A stretch of DNA of 32,690 nt from Candidatus Prevotella equi (GTDB lineage: Bacteria; Bacteroidota; Bacteroidia; Bacteroidales; Bacteroidaceae). Numbering within the stretch: the first letter of the stretch is position 1; each line of letters opens with the position of its first letter. Under the pieces are notes generated by a model. That model did no database searches. It was not told where the DNA came from and saw nothing but the letters and a program-made list of their open reading frames with translations. The translations under genes and the position numbers were made by a program. This document shows positions 19,222-26,492 of this stretch, in pieces. The stretch lies in assembly GCA_018065145.1 (NCBI GenBank), contig JAGHTW010000136.1, forward strand, positions 1-32,690, read 5' to 3'.

Positions 19222-19740
19222 CGTTCTTGGGTTGTTTTAATTATAGTACGATATGTTTTTGCGCACATTCCGCATATACACATACGCATTAATGAAAGAA
19301 CGCACGCATAAGATTGTTATTGCTTTTTGTTTGCATTTATTAACAGACGCATAAATTCTTTTAACATTATATTTGCGATAAAAACCACCAACCGCCCATT
19401 CGCCTTCAAATTCGCGATTCTCGCGCAATAGCCCCAACGCGCTATCCCTCAGTGCGTTATGCACTCCGAGCTCATTTTTGAGCTCGAAAACCATCCCCAA
19501 ACCGCCCTCAAAACCCCACAAAAGTGCCACTTTTACACAGTAATCGCGCCACTTTTACGAGGTAATCGTACAACTTTCACACTGTAATCGTTGCACGATT
19601 ACAACACAACCTTATCACAATCACATCAAAAAGCCATTTTTCCCACCCGCAAAAGTGATTTTTTGATGCCTTGATTCTCTATTTCGCGTTTTTTAGTCGT
19701 ACTTTTTCAACACCCAAAATTAACACTTTTCACAAAAATT
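19222..19740. repeat. Repeat-rich intergenic stretch upstream of ruvA
   Basis: This gene-free stretch contains stacked structures: AGTGC/GCACT inverted repeat (19451-19465), an 8-bp CGAGCTCA/TGAGCTCG hairpin (19467-19486), three 22-bp tandem units (19526-19591) and a 9-bp inverted repeat (19583-19603). TATATTTG at 19368-19375 is a possible rightward -7 box without a well-spaced -33 box. A 97-codon minus-strand frame spans it but looks non-coding. The layout resembles a dispersed intergenic element. Confidence 0.5.
19526..19591. repeat. Three imperfect 22-bp tandem repeats
   Basis: Units start at 19526, 19548 and 19570, each of the form (G/A)C(C/A)ACTTT(T/C)AC followed by (A/G)(C/A/G)(A/T/G)GTAATCG. 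Unit three runs into the inverted repeat TGTAATCGT-TGC-ACGATTACA (19583-19603). Confidence 0.8.
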
Positions 19741-19777
19741 AAGAAAGCTCATATTGCACGGCAATATGAGCTTTCTT
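19741..19777 (-). terminator. Terminator of the amidohydrolase gene
   Basis: A perfect 17-bp stem (19741-19757 with 19761-19777) closes a 3-nt loop. On the minus strand it lies 25 bp after the amidohydrolase stop and is followed by TTAATTTTTG. It is A/T-rich but long. Confidence 0.85.
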
Positions 19778-19801
19778 TGCTATTATAATAAAAAGACATT
19801 C

Positions 19802-21550
19802 CTACTTTCTGTAAACCTGCTTACCCTCGAAGAAGGTACCGGTAACATTAGCCTCATGAATCTGGTTTGCAGGACAAGCATCGGTCATCACATCCTTATC
19901 AACAAGGAGGAAGTCCGCATACTTGCCTACCTTGATGCTGCCACGCTCCTTCTCGTTCTTCATCTGATAAGCACCATTGATGGTCATTGCCTTGAGTGCC
20001 TGCTGGCGAGTAACAAGTTCAGCTGTCCAAAATGGTTCAAAAGAATATTTAGGCAGATTTCCCGTAACGCAAGTCTCCATTATATAGAACGGCATTTCCG
20101 AACTACCAGAGAGCGCTGGGAAGTCGCTATGGGATGACATCTTGACACCTTTGTCAAAATAAGACTTTATTGGATAGAACTCGGTTGCGTATGTCTCTGG
20201 AAGTATAGTCTTGAGCTCATCTATTATACCAGGACTAGCGATGTGCCAAAGCACACCAGATGTTACCACAATATCGTTGGCTGCCATGACAGCATAATCC
20301 TCAGGAAGTACGTTGCGGACATGTACCAAGGTATTTCTCAACTCCTTTCTACCATTATTAACAAAGCTTGTAACGGCAAGATGAACAGCCTCGTCGCCCA
20401 TAGCATGTACGTGCATAGTGTAGTCGTGGGCATTGACATCAGCAGTAACGGCTGCAAATTCCTCTGGCATCCAGTTAGGCTTACTCACTCCTCCCTCTGC
20501 ATCAACATAAGCATGGCGTACATAGCCCGTATGGGTCTCTACGGTGCCATCAACAAACATCTTGATATAACGTGGGTTCACATGGTTTGTAGCAAAGGCA
20601 TTGGTAGCGAAGGCTTTCTTGAATGCTCCTTCACGATCAGTCTCAGAGCTCTCAACCTCGTATGCCATACCCAAGCAGAGGTTCAGCTCGCCCGACTTGT
20701 CAAGAGCCTGAGCAGCCTCATAGAAACGATTATTGCCAAAGTAATTGCTCCATCCGTCAATGTATGAAACGAAGCCTTTGCTATGGAGTGCATCACGCGT
20801 AAGAGTAACCGCCTTCATTGCCTTACTTTCATCCATCAGACTCAAGAAATCTATGCCACGGAGACGACAGTAGGTTCCAGCCTGTTCCTTGAAGAGACCT
20901 GTAGGATTGCCCAAATTGTCAACAACGATTTCACCACCCTTTATCTCTGAGATAAGAAGATGACCTTGTTCATCTATGATGCCAGCCTTTTTCATACACT
21001 CTGTATTAGCAAGTCCCTTGTGACCTTCGCCATCAGCGACGTAAAGTGGAATGTCTGGACAAGCAGCATTCAGTTGCGCCAATGTAGGCATACCTTCTTT
21101 TTCAAATATCTGGTACGTCCAGCCAAAGCCATAGATAGCAGCCTTACCTTCCGCCTTGGCTTTCTGGTAAGCGTCTTTTATCAGGGCAAGGAGGTCGTTA
21201 GGCTTTGCGTTCATATCAACATTGATAGATCCCATAACTTCCATGCCATTAGACATCAAGTAGTGTGCATGACCTTCGGTGAAAGCTGGAGTTACCATAC
21301 CATTGCCACGTTGATCCACCACTACGGTATTCTGACCAACATACGCCTTAGCGCCATCAACATTGCCAACATAAACGTATTTGCCATCCTTAACTGCAAA
21401 AGCCTCTACCTGAGGCGCAGCATCCTCAACGGTATAGATAGTTCCATAAACCACCATATCTGCTACCGTAGAATCAACATTGTCATTTTTGCTGCAAGCA
21501 GTGAAAGCCAACAACAACGCTAACAAATAAAATAGATAATGTTTTTTCAT
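19802..21550 (-). CDS. YtcJ-like amidohydrolase lipoprotein
   Basis: The 582-residue product starts with a lipoprotein signal (LLALLLAFTAC, lipid-modified Cys at residue 19). After ADMVVYGTIYTVEDAAPQVEAFAV, the usual amidohydrolase start, it has the metal motif TEGHAHY (HxH), a later HVHAMGDEAVHLAV, and SSHSDFPALSG near the C-terminal end, ending KVGKYADFLLVDKDVM. This is the Amidohydro_3 (YtcJ/NfdA-like) family, metal-dependent hydrolases acting on C-N bonds; the substrate is unknown. Anchoring in the periplasm or on the surface is expected. No clear promoter is seen in the 71-bp gap upstream (21551-21621), which has only a small GTGCA/TGCAC inverted repeat. It may be read through from the ABC genes. 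Confidence 0.88.
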   Translation of the reverse strand: MKKHYLFYLLALLLAFTACSKNDNVDSTVADMVVYGTIYTVEDAAPQVEAFAVKDGKYVYVGNVDGAKAYVGQNTVVVDQRGNGMVTPAFTEGHAHYLMSNGMEVMGSINVDMNAKPNDLLALIKDAYQKAKAEGKAAIYGFGWTYQIFEKEGMPTLAQLNAACPDIPLYVADGEGHKGLANTECMKKAGIIDEQGHLLISEIKGGEIVVDNLGNPTGLFKEQAGTYCRLRGIDFLSLMDESKAMKAVTLTRDALHSKGFVSYIDGWSNYFGNNRFYEAAQALDKSGELNLCLGMAYEVESSETDREGAFKKAFATNAFATNHVNPRYIKMFVDGTVETHTGYVRHAYVDAEGGVSKPNWMPEEFAAVTADVNAHDYTMHVHAMGDEAVHLAVTSFVNNGRKELRNTLVHVRNVLPEDYAVMAANDIVVTSGVLWHIASPGIIDELKTILPETYATEFYPIKSYFDKGVKMSSHSDFPALSGSSEMPFYIMETCVTGNLPKYSFEPFWTAELVTRQQALKAMTINGAYQMKNEKERGSIKVGKYADFLLVDKDVMTDACPANQIHEANVTGTFFEGKQVYRK

Positions 21551-21621
21551 AATTAAAAAAAAATATTAGTTAAAATTAGTTTGTGCACTTATGCACTATT
21601 TTTTATAAATTGTGTATTTGT

Positions 21622-22446
21622 TCATTTTGAGCCAAAGAATTTGAAGTGTCTTAACTTCTGCTCTGTCACCTGACGGTTCACGAACACCTTATATGCTATG
21701 CAAGCCATAAGAACATCTGCAAGAAGAATGACAATGAAGGTTACTAAAGGCAACATGTAATCATTGTAAAATTCTCTTATTGAGGCGGGTAGCATTGCAA
21801 GTGAAATTCCATAGATAGGCATAATGGTAACAAGTATCATTATGAAGGCTATGCCAAGACCGATACTTTTCGGCAATGCCCTCTTCGTCCATATAGAACC
21901 GCACATTATGCCGTACATGATATACAGTGAGGCAATTAGCACCTCGTCACAAAACCGAATCGAAGAAATACCATCCCACAATAGAGGGAACAGCTCAAGA
22001 CTATAGCTATGCAGATGCAGATTGTCTCGCAAAGCCATAAAGACGCAACCAGTCAAGAGGTGCAACAGGTCTGCGGTGACAGCAAGGACGAGCAATGTTA
22101 CTGGCACGAACACAAGCACGAACAACAGTCTCTCGATGAATTTCTGCTTCATCGTGGCAGGAAGCATAAGCAGCGAAATGCGATTCTGCTTCCCATCGTA
22201 TGGCGCACTGATCTTCGTTAGCATGATACTGCTGAACAGCACCATCATTGTAGCCACTATAGAAGCATTCTGAGAAGCGTAGGTTCTGATATATCCATCG
22301 AAGACTTCGTGTTCTGTTTTACTGCCAGATATGAGAGGGAATATCATGATGGCAAAGAAAGTGCCGAAGACACCGAGAGCATAGAGGGAGTATAAACGCT
22401 TGTTGGTCGTTATATCCCATTTCAACAGGTTCATTATAGTATTCAT
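21622..22446 (-). CDS. ABC-2 type transporter permease
   Basis: The 274-residue product has about six hydrophobic segments (for example ALGVFGTFFAIMIFPLI, LLFVLVFVPVTLLVLAVTADL, IGLGIAFIMILVTIMPIYGI and TFIVILLADVLMACIAY). It starts with the cytosolic NLLKWDITTNKRLY typical of Bacteroidota ABC-2 permeases. The ATG overlaps the ATPase stop codon by 4 bp (ATGA), so translation is coupled. Substrate is unknown; such small two-gene exporters are often drug, peptide or lipid related. Confidence 0.8.
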   Translation of the reverse strand: MNTIMNLLKWDITTNKRLYSLYALGVFGTFFAIMIFPLISGSKTEHEVFDGYIRTYASQNASIVATMMVLFSSIMLTKISAPYDGKQNRISLLMLPATMKQKFIERLLFVLVFVPVTLLVLAVTADLLHLLTGCVFMALRDNLHLHSYSLELFPLLWDGISSIRFCDEVLIASLYIMYGIMCGSIWTKRALPKSIGLGIAFIMILVTIMPIYGISLAMLPASIREFYNDYMLPLVTFIVILLADVLMACIAYKVFVNRQVTEQKLRHFKFFGSK

Positions 22447-23186
22447 CGTGCGCCTCCTTCCTTATAGTTACCAGACATTACCTCATTGAAGAGTTGCTCA
22501 AGGTCTATCGTGGAATCCTCAGACAATCCCTTGTCCTTCTTGATGTCCGCAATGGACTCGTTGAGAATTATCTTGCTCTGGTCTATGATGATGATATTGT
22601 CAAGCAGCGTCTCCACATCCTTCACCTGATGAGTGGAGATGAGTATCGTCCTGTCTTCGTTGACGACTTGCCTTATAACATCTCTGAATATCGTTTTGCT
22701 CGGAATATCCATGCCGTTCGTAGGCTCATCCATCAGTATCAGTTTCACGCCAGTGGCAAGGGCAAAACACATATACACCTTCTTCTTCTGTCCCATCGAC
22801 AACTGACCAAGATTGATGTCCTGAGGCTGTTTGAAAGCTGATATATACTCGTACATCTTCGCCTCGTTGAAGAGAGGATAGAACGGTTTGTTCACCTCAA
22901 CATACTCCGCAAGAGAAATAGCTGGCAGGTCGTACTCTTCTGGTACGATGAAAATCTCCGACAACACCTCCGCCGTACGCTTTGAGACATCCTTTCCGTT
23001 CACCTCTATCACTCCACCAGAAGGCAGCAACAGCGAACTCATCAGATACAAAAGCGTTGACTTTCCCGCACCATTCATGCCAAGCAGCCCGTGTATCTTC
23101 CCGTCCCCGACGCAAAGGTTCAGGTCCTTGAACACCAGCCTCTTGCTCTTAGGGTATCGATATTCCAGATTTTTAATTGTAATCAT
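22443..23186 (-). CDS. ABC transporter ATP-binding protein
   Basis: The 247-residue product carries Walker A (GMNGAGKST), a Q-loop region (IFIVPEEYDLP), the signature as LSMGQKKKVYM, Walker B (LILMDEPTNGMD) and the switch His (ISTHQVKD). It pairs with the permease overlapping its 3' end. Similar YtrB-like pairs usually follow a GntR-family regulator. Here the gene upstream, only 11 nt away on the same strand, is the WYL-domain protein instead, suggesting the WYL promoter drives this transporter. Confidence 0.92.
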   Translation of the reverse strand: MITIKNLEYRYPKSKRLVFKDLNLCVGDGKIHGLLGMNGAGKSTLLYLMSSLLLPSGGVIEVNGKDVSKRTAEVLSEIFIVPEEYDLPAISLAEYVEVNKPFYPLFNEAKMYEYISAFKQPQDINLGQLSMGQKKKVYMCFALATGVKLILMDEPTNGMDIPSKTIFRDVIRQVVNEDRTILISTHQVKDVETLLDNIIIIDQSKIILNESIADIKKDKGLSEDSTIDLEQLFNEVMSGNYKEGGAR

Positions 23187-23197
23187 ATCGTTATTTA

Positions 23198-24379
23198 CTA
23201 TTCTGTGCTCTTATATCTATTAAACATACGCTCAATATCAGATGCCATTTTCTCACGAAGTTCTTTGGGTTCCGTAATCTCTAATGCAGAACCCATTTGT
23301 CTGACTTTTCCAAGCAACTCATTATTCGGTTCGACCTTAAGTGTTATCTCACCATATTCATTACCATTATCATGTTTACCAAATGGCAACGTAATTTCTT
23401 GTGAGTGATGGAATTTCTTGGTTGTCACGAGACCATATATGTATTCTGTATGAATTCTTATGAGAACATCTTTCTTTCCCATACTTATAGTGTTTTCTCT
23501 GTTACCGTCATGGAATCCATGAGTAACACCTATTATGTCACGGAAATATTCATCATAAGTACCTGGTGCAGCATCTTTGTATTTTACATTGACAATCTTT
23601 GGCTTTTCTGCAATTCGGTCTAGAGGTAGGCTGAAGATATCGAATATGTCTTTGCCATCCCTTATGCAATATCCATAAACGTACCATCGTCCATTAAATT
23701 CCTTAATAAATTGCGGATGTATAACCAATTCGCATCTTGGCAATATGAAAGGCTCCATTGTTAACTTTACCACTTTCTTATTCTGAATCCATTCGAAAAA
23801 ATCTGGCAGCATTTCTATATTTTTCAGGATAGTATTCGCTCCAGTCTGAACCAATTGCTTTCCTTCTGTTGATCTGTGAATTTTATCACGCTCCAGTGGA
23901 TGCCTATGGAAGAAATGGAAAAACAAAGGGTCTGGTATAAAACCATCCGCATTTTTGCAAAACTCAACATAATCCTTTAGCCCTAACTTTTTTACATAAG
24001 TCAATTCTTCTTCTAAAGGATCGTCAACACCCTCCTTTTTCTTTAATGTATAAATCGCAAGTCGTTTATCACTCGAATCTTTAGTCGTAACCAACCGACA
24101 ACCTTTCCATTCGAGCAATTTCTTTAATTCTGAAATTGCATTTTTTAGTTCGTCATATTCTGAATCAGAAGACCAATTAGGATGTTCGTCAATATACTCA
24201 TCTTCTGCCTTTCTATTTTTCGATGCCAATATGTCAATTGTCTTAACAGGATTTCCTTCTATTAAGAGATAGTATGCACATATCATATATTTAGCACGTT
24301 CACTATTTCCAGAAAACCATTTATAAGCATCTTCTCGCATTTCCTTGTCTGTTTTCTTAATTGTATAGTTTGTCTTCAT
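23198..24379 (-). CDS. WYL-domain transcriptional regulator
   Basis: The 393-residue product has a helical N-terminal ~115 residues that probably bind DNA (ERAKYMICAYYLLIEGNPVKTIDILA then ELKKLLEWKGCRLV and KRLAIYTLK, a possible winged helix). A WYL core spans about residues 200-257 (KVVKLTMEPFILPRCELVIHP, GRWYVYGYC with R231-W232-Y233, and SLPLDRI). A WCX-like C-terminal domain lies around 310-390 (GEITLKVEPNNELLGKVRQ). WYL proteins sense ligands, often nucleic acids, and regulate defence genes including some CRISPR loci. It is divergent from the AAA+ gene, with a palindrome between them, and is followed by the ABC genes. By eye the gene is more A/T-rich than the housekeeping block. Domain call is good; target genes are inferred. 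Confidence 0.85.
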   Translation of the reverse strand: MKTNYTIKKTDKEMREDAYKWFSGNSERAKYMICAYYLLIEGNPVKTIDILASKNRKAEDEYIDEHPNWSSDSEYDELKNAISELKKLLEWKGCRLVTTKDSSDKRLAIYTLKKKEGVDDPLEEELTYVKKLGLKDYVEFCKNADGFIPDPLFFHFFHRHPLERDKIHRSTEGKQLVQTGANTILKNIEMLPDFFEWIQNKKVVKLTMEPFILPRCELVIHPQFIKEFNGRWYVYGYCIRDGKDIFDIFSLPLDRIAEKPKIVNVKYKDAAPGTYDEYFRDIIGVTHGFHDGNRENTISMGKKDVLIRIHTEYIYGLVTTKKFHHSQEITLPFGKHDNGNEYGEITLKVEPNNELLGKVRQMGSALEITEPKELREKMASDIERMFNRYKSTE

Positions 24380-24432
24380 AGTTGTATCATATATTTAAGT
24401 CGTAAATATTTCGTAAATTTCTTATCTTGTGA

Positions 24433-24463
24433 CAAAGATACTACAATAAATTCAAAACACAAA
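24433..24463 (-). promoter_or_regulatory. WYL gene promoter
   Basis: On the minus strand TTTG (24463-24460), 19 bp, then TATCTTTG (24440-24433) match the Bacteroidota consensus. The shared palindrome (24498-24524) lies 34 bp upstream of this -33 box. Confidence 0.7.
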
Positions 24464-24497
24464 ACAAATCGAAGCTTTTTATCCTTTAATCAGTAAA

Positions 24498-24524
24498 AAT
24501 TAGTACATGCTTTCTTGTACCAAT
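24498..24524. promoter_or_regulatory. Shared 27-bp palindromic operator, copy A
   Basis: AATTAGTACAT, then GCTTTC, then TTGTACCAAT. It contains the inverted repeat ATTAGTACA - N8 - TGTACCAAT with one mismatch. The 21 outer bases are identical to copy B at 30048-30074. It ends 15 bp before the -33 box of the AAA+ promoter. Likely the binding site of a dimeric regulator, with the adjacent WYL protein as the first candidate. Confidence 0.75.
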
Positions 24525-24539
24525 GATTTATGTGTTTTA

Positions 24540-24571
24540 TTTGTGAGTTCCTATAGAAAATATTAACTTTG
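24540..24571 (+). promoter_or_regulatory. AAA+ ATPase gene promoter
   Basis: TTTG (24540-24543), 20 bp, TAACTTTG (24564-24571): a textbook Bacteroidota promoter. The first T of the -7 box is exactly 40 bp from the end of the upstream palindrome, as at the retropepsin promoter. Confidence 0.8.
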
Positions 24572-24609
24572 CACCCGAAAAACCAAAATACTATAGTGAG
24601 AAAAAGGAA

Positions 24610-25953
24610 ATGACAGCAATCGAGTGTATCAGAAAGTTTGTTAAAGAGGAAAAGTTACCAGAACTTCAGCACAACCATATCCTGGAATATGTATTGCGCA
24701 TCGGAGAACACAACATTACCGTTATTAGGAACGTAGATCGTAAGAACCTTCTAACAATGGAGTATAGTGCTATGGAAGTAAACGACATCTCTATCTTACG
24801 ACTAAAGCAGATATGCAAGAACTTCTGCAACGAAAGCATCAGCGTGACATTTTGCAGGAACAAGGTTACCTTCAAATATGAAGAGAACTGCGACTGTACC
24901 GATGATATCCGTTGTGCTATAGCGGAGCTTATGGATACTGTTCAGTGCTTCGCTGAAGAGGTTAACTTTCAGATGGGAGGTAATGTCAACATCATCGACA
25001 CAGACAAGCGTAAGGCTGTTGAGAATATGCTAAAGAAGATGGAAGAAGAGAAGAATCAGAACATGTCAGTTTCAGGCATCGTGTTCAAGAAGTGCTCTGA
25101 TGGTGAAGGGTTTCATGCCGTTGCTGGCATGGATGACCTGAAGCGCCAGTTGCGCAGGGACTTCATCTATACTCTCGTTTTTGAGGATGAAGCAAAAGCA
25201 TACGGTGTTACTCCGCCTAATGGCATTCTTCTCTATGGTCCTCCAGGATGTGGCAAGACTTTTATTGCAGAACGCATGGCAGAGGAAAGCAACCTGAAAT
25301 ACGCTATCATTAAACCAAGCGACCTTGGCAGCAGCTATGTCCATGGTTCAGAGGACATGATACGTGAACTTTTCCATGATGCAGAGAAACAAGCACCATG
25401 CCTTCTTGTCTTTGATGAGTTCGATGCGTTGGTTCCTTCACGCGATGCTGCCGGAACAGAATACAAATCCGAGGAGATTAACGAGTTTCTCGTTCACCTC
25501 AACAACTGTGCTGAACGTGGAGTGTATGTAGTGGCTATGACTAACCATCCGGAGCGCATAGACAGAGCTATTCTTAGAAAAGGAAGGATGGACAAGTGTA
25601 TCTATGTACCAGCACCAGACGAGAATACCCGCGCTATGATTTTTGAGTTGTCACTGAAGAAGCGACTCTGTTCAAAGAACATTGACGTGAAAGAACTTGC
25701 CCGTCTCACAGACAAATATTCTTCCAGCGACATCTCCTACATCGTGCAGGAGACAGCACGTTCATGCTTTGAAGAGACACTGTTGAAACGTTGTTTTAAT
25801 CGTAAGCGTATCGGGCAGGCAGATTTGAAGCGTACTATCTCTGACACGTTACCCTCTATTTCTGCTGCCGATATTAAGAGGTATGACAAGATACGCGAGG
25901 AACTTAATGACCATCAGATAATCAAACATGGGAGGAAGAAGATAGGTTTTTAG
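24610..25953 (+). CDS. AAA+ ATPase (Cdc48/FtsH-like module) with unique N-domain
   Basis: The 447-residue product has one AAA module: Walker A GPPGCGKT (210-217), Walker B LLVFDEFD (265-272), sensor-1 N312 in MTNHPERID, arginine fingers in LRKGRMD (R323, R326), and a sensor-2 region KYSSSDISYIVQE. This is the classic AAA clade of unfoldases and remodelling enzymes. Residues 1-150 are an unrecognised alpha/beta domain (ECIRKFVKEEKLPE, HNITVIRNVDRKN, ISVTFCRNKVTFKY) that may be a substrate receptor; no peptidase domain or membrane helix is present. It is transcribed alone, with a terminator behind it. A shared operator links its promoter to the retropepsin operon beyond cas13b. Its substrate is unknown; pairing with that protease is inference. 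Confidence 0.88.
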   Translation: MTAIECIRKFVKEEKLPELQHNHILEYVLRIGEHNITVIRNVDRKNLLTMEYSAMEVNDISILRLKQICKNFCNESISVTFCRNKVTFKYEENCDCTDDIRCAIAELMDTVQCFAEEVNFQMGGNVNIIDTDKRKAVENMLKKMEEEKNQNMSVSGIVFKKCSDGEGFHAVAGMDDLKRQLRRDFIYTLVFEDEAKAYGVTPPNGILLYGPPGCGKTFIAERMAEESNLKYAIIKPSDLGSSYVHGSEDMIRELFHDAEKQAPCLLVFDEFDALVPSRDAAGTEYKSEEINEFLVHLNNCAERGVYVVAMTNHPERIDRAILRKGRMDKCIYVPAPDENTRAMIFELSLKKRLCSKNIDVKELARLTDKYSSSDISYIVQETARSCFEETLLKRCFNRKRIGQADLKRTISDTLPSISAADIKRYDKIREELNDHQIIKHGRKKIGF

Positions 25954-25963
25954 CCTATCTTCT
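25937..25963 (+). terminator. Hairpin overlapping the AAA+ stop codon
   Basis: A perfect 10-bp stem (AGAAGATAGG at 25937-25946 with CCTATCTTCT at 25954-25963) has the TAG stop in its 7-nt loop. No strong T run follows, so it may protect the 3' end rather than terminate by itself. Confidence 0.5.
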
Positions 25964-25997
25964 GTTATCTTCCTCTACCAAAGAGTACCCCAAATTA

Positions 25998-26037
25998 AAT
26001 TAGGGCTGAATTCCATAACTGGAGTTCAGCCCTAATT
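25998..26037. terminator. Bidirectional terminator between AAA+ gene and CRISPR array
   Basis: A 17-bp stem (25998-26014 with 26021-26037, one wobble-type mismatch) closes a 6-nt loop. To the right comes ATGTTTTATTG. To the left, read on the minus strand, comes TTAATTTGG. It lies 7 bp from the last CRISPR repeat, so it can end both the AAA+ mRNA and the leftward pre-crRNA. Confidence 0.8.
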
Positions 26038-26044
26038 ATGTTTT

Positions 26045-26409
26045 ATTGTTACTACCCTCCAAAACGAGGACTTCTACAACATTGGTCTTACCGCTTTCAC
26101 ATCAAGATGGAGTTGTTATTACCCTCCAAAACGAGGACTTCTACAACCAATGTCGTTCCCTCATCGGGTGAAATTGTGTTGTTATTACCCTCCAAAACGA
26201 GGACTTCTACAACAAGAGTATCATGCTGCTAGAGTGTTTATTGTTGTTATTACCCTCCAAAACGAGGACTTCTACAACTAGTGATAAGCCAGTATTTGAT
26301 CAAACTAGTTGTTATTACCCTCCAAAACGAGGACTTCTACAACGCCACAATTAGAATTACTAACAAATGTACAGTTGTTATTACCCTCCAAAACGAGGAC
26401 TTCTACAAC
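26045..26409 (-). CRISPR. Type VI-B CRISPR array, 6 repeats and 5 spacers
   Basis: Repeats of 36 bp start at 26045, 26112, 26178, 26243, 26308 and 26374. Spacers are 31, 30, 29, 29 and 30 bp, all different. Read on the minus strand the repeat begins GTTGTAGAAG and ends GGTAATAACAAC. It resembles the known Prevotella Cas13b repeat, with GTTGT/ACAAC ends and an inner CCTC-GTTTTG-GAGG hairpin. In Cas13b the repeat forms the 3' part of the crRNA, so this strand should be transcribed, right to left. The repeat at 26045 differs from the others at two positions (1 and 8), as expected for the end farthest from the leader. The array directly follows cas13b. Confidence 0.97.
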
Positions 26410-26492
26410 TATACTATGTATATAGGTGATATTCATTAGTATAGATGCAGATAATATCCGAAATAACACGAATATTTACAGTCCTGTTTTGT
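26409..26492 (-). promoter_or_regulatory. CRISPR leader with inverted repeat
   Basis: These 83 bp between the cas13b stop and the first repeat are A/T-rich. An 8-bp inverted repeat CTATACTA (26409-26416) and TAGTATAG (26437-26444) ends one base inside the first repeat. No good TAnnTTTG promoter is seen, so the array may be read through from cas13b or from a weak promoter. Confidence 0.5.

Noticed and set aside
19237..19530. 97-residue minus-strand frame before ruvA
   Set aside because: It runs through the hairpins and repeat-rich stretch, has no recognised domain and no convincing start signals; treated as non-coding.
20243..20767. 174-residue frame opposite the amidohydrolase
   Set aside because: Antisense shadow of a gene with clear metal-binding motifs.
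26038..26232. 64-residue plus-strand frame
   Set aside because: It is a translation of the CRISPR repeats, with the same peptide recurring at each repeat.
26279..26307. TTTGATCAAA palindrome inside spacer four as a possible operator
   Set aside because: It is spacer sequence, occurs once, and differs from the shared operator; probably chance or a feature of the target.
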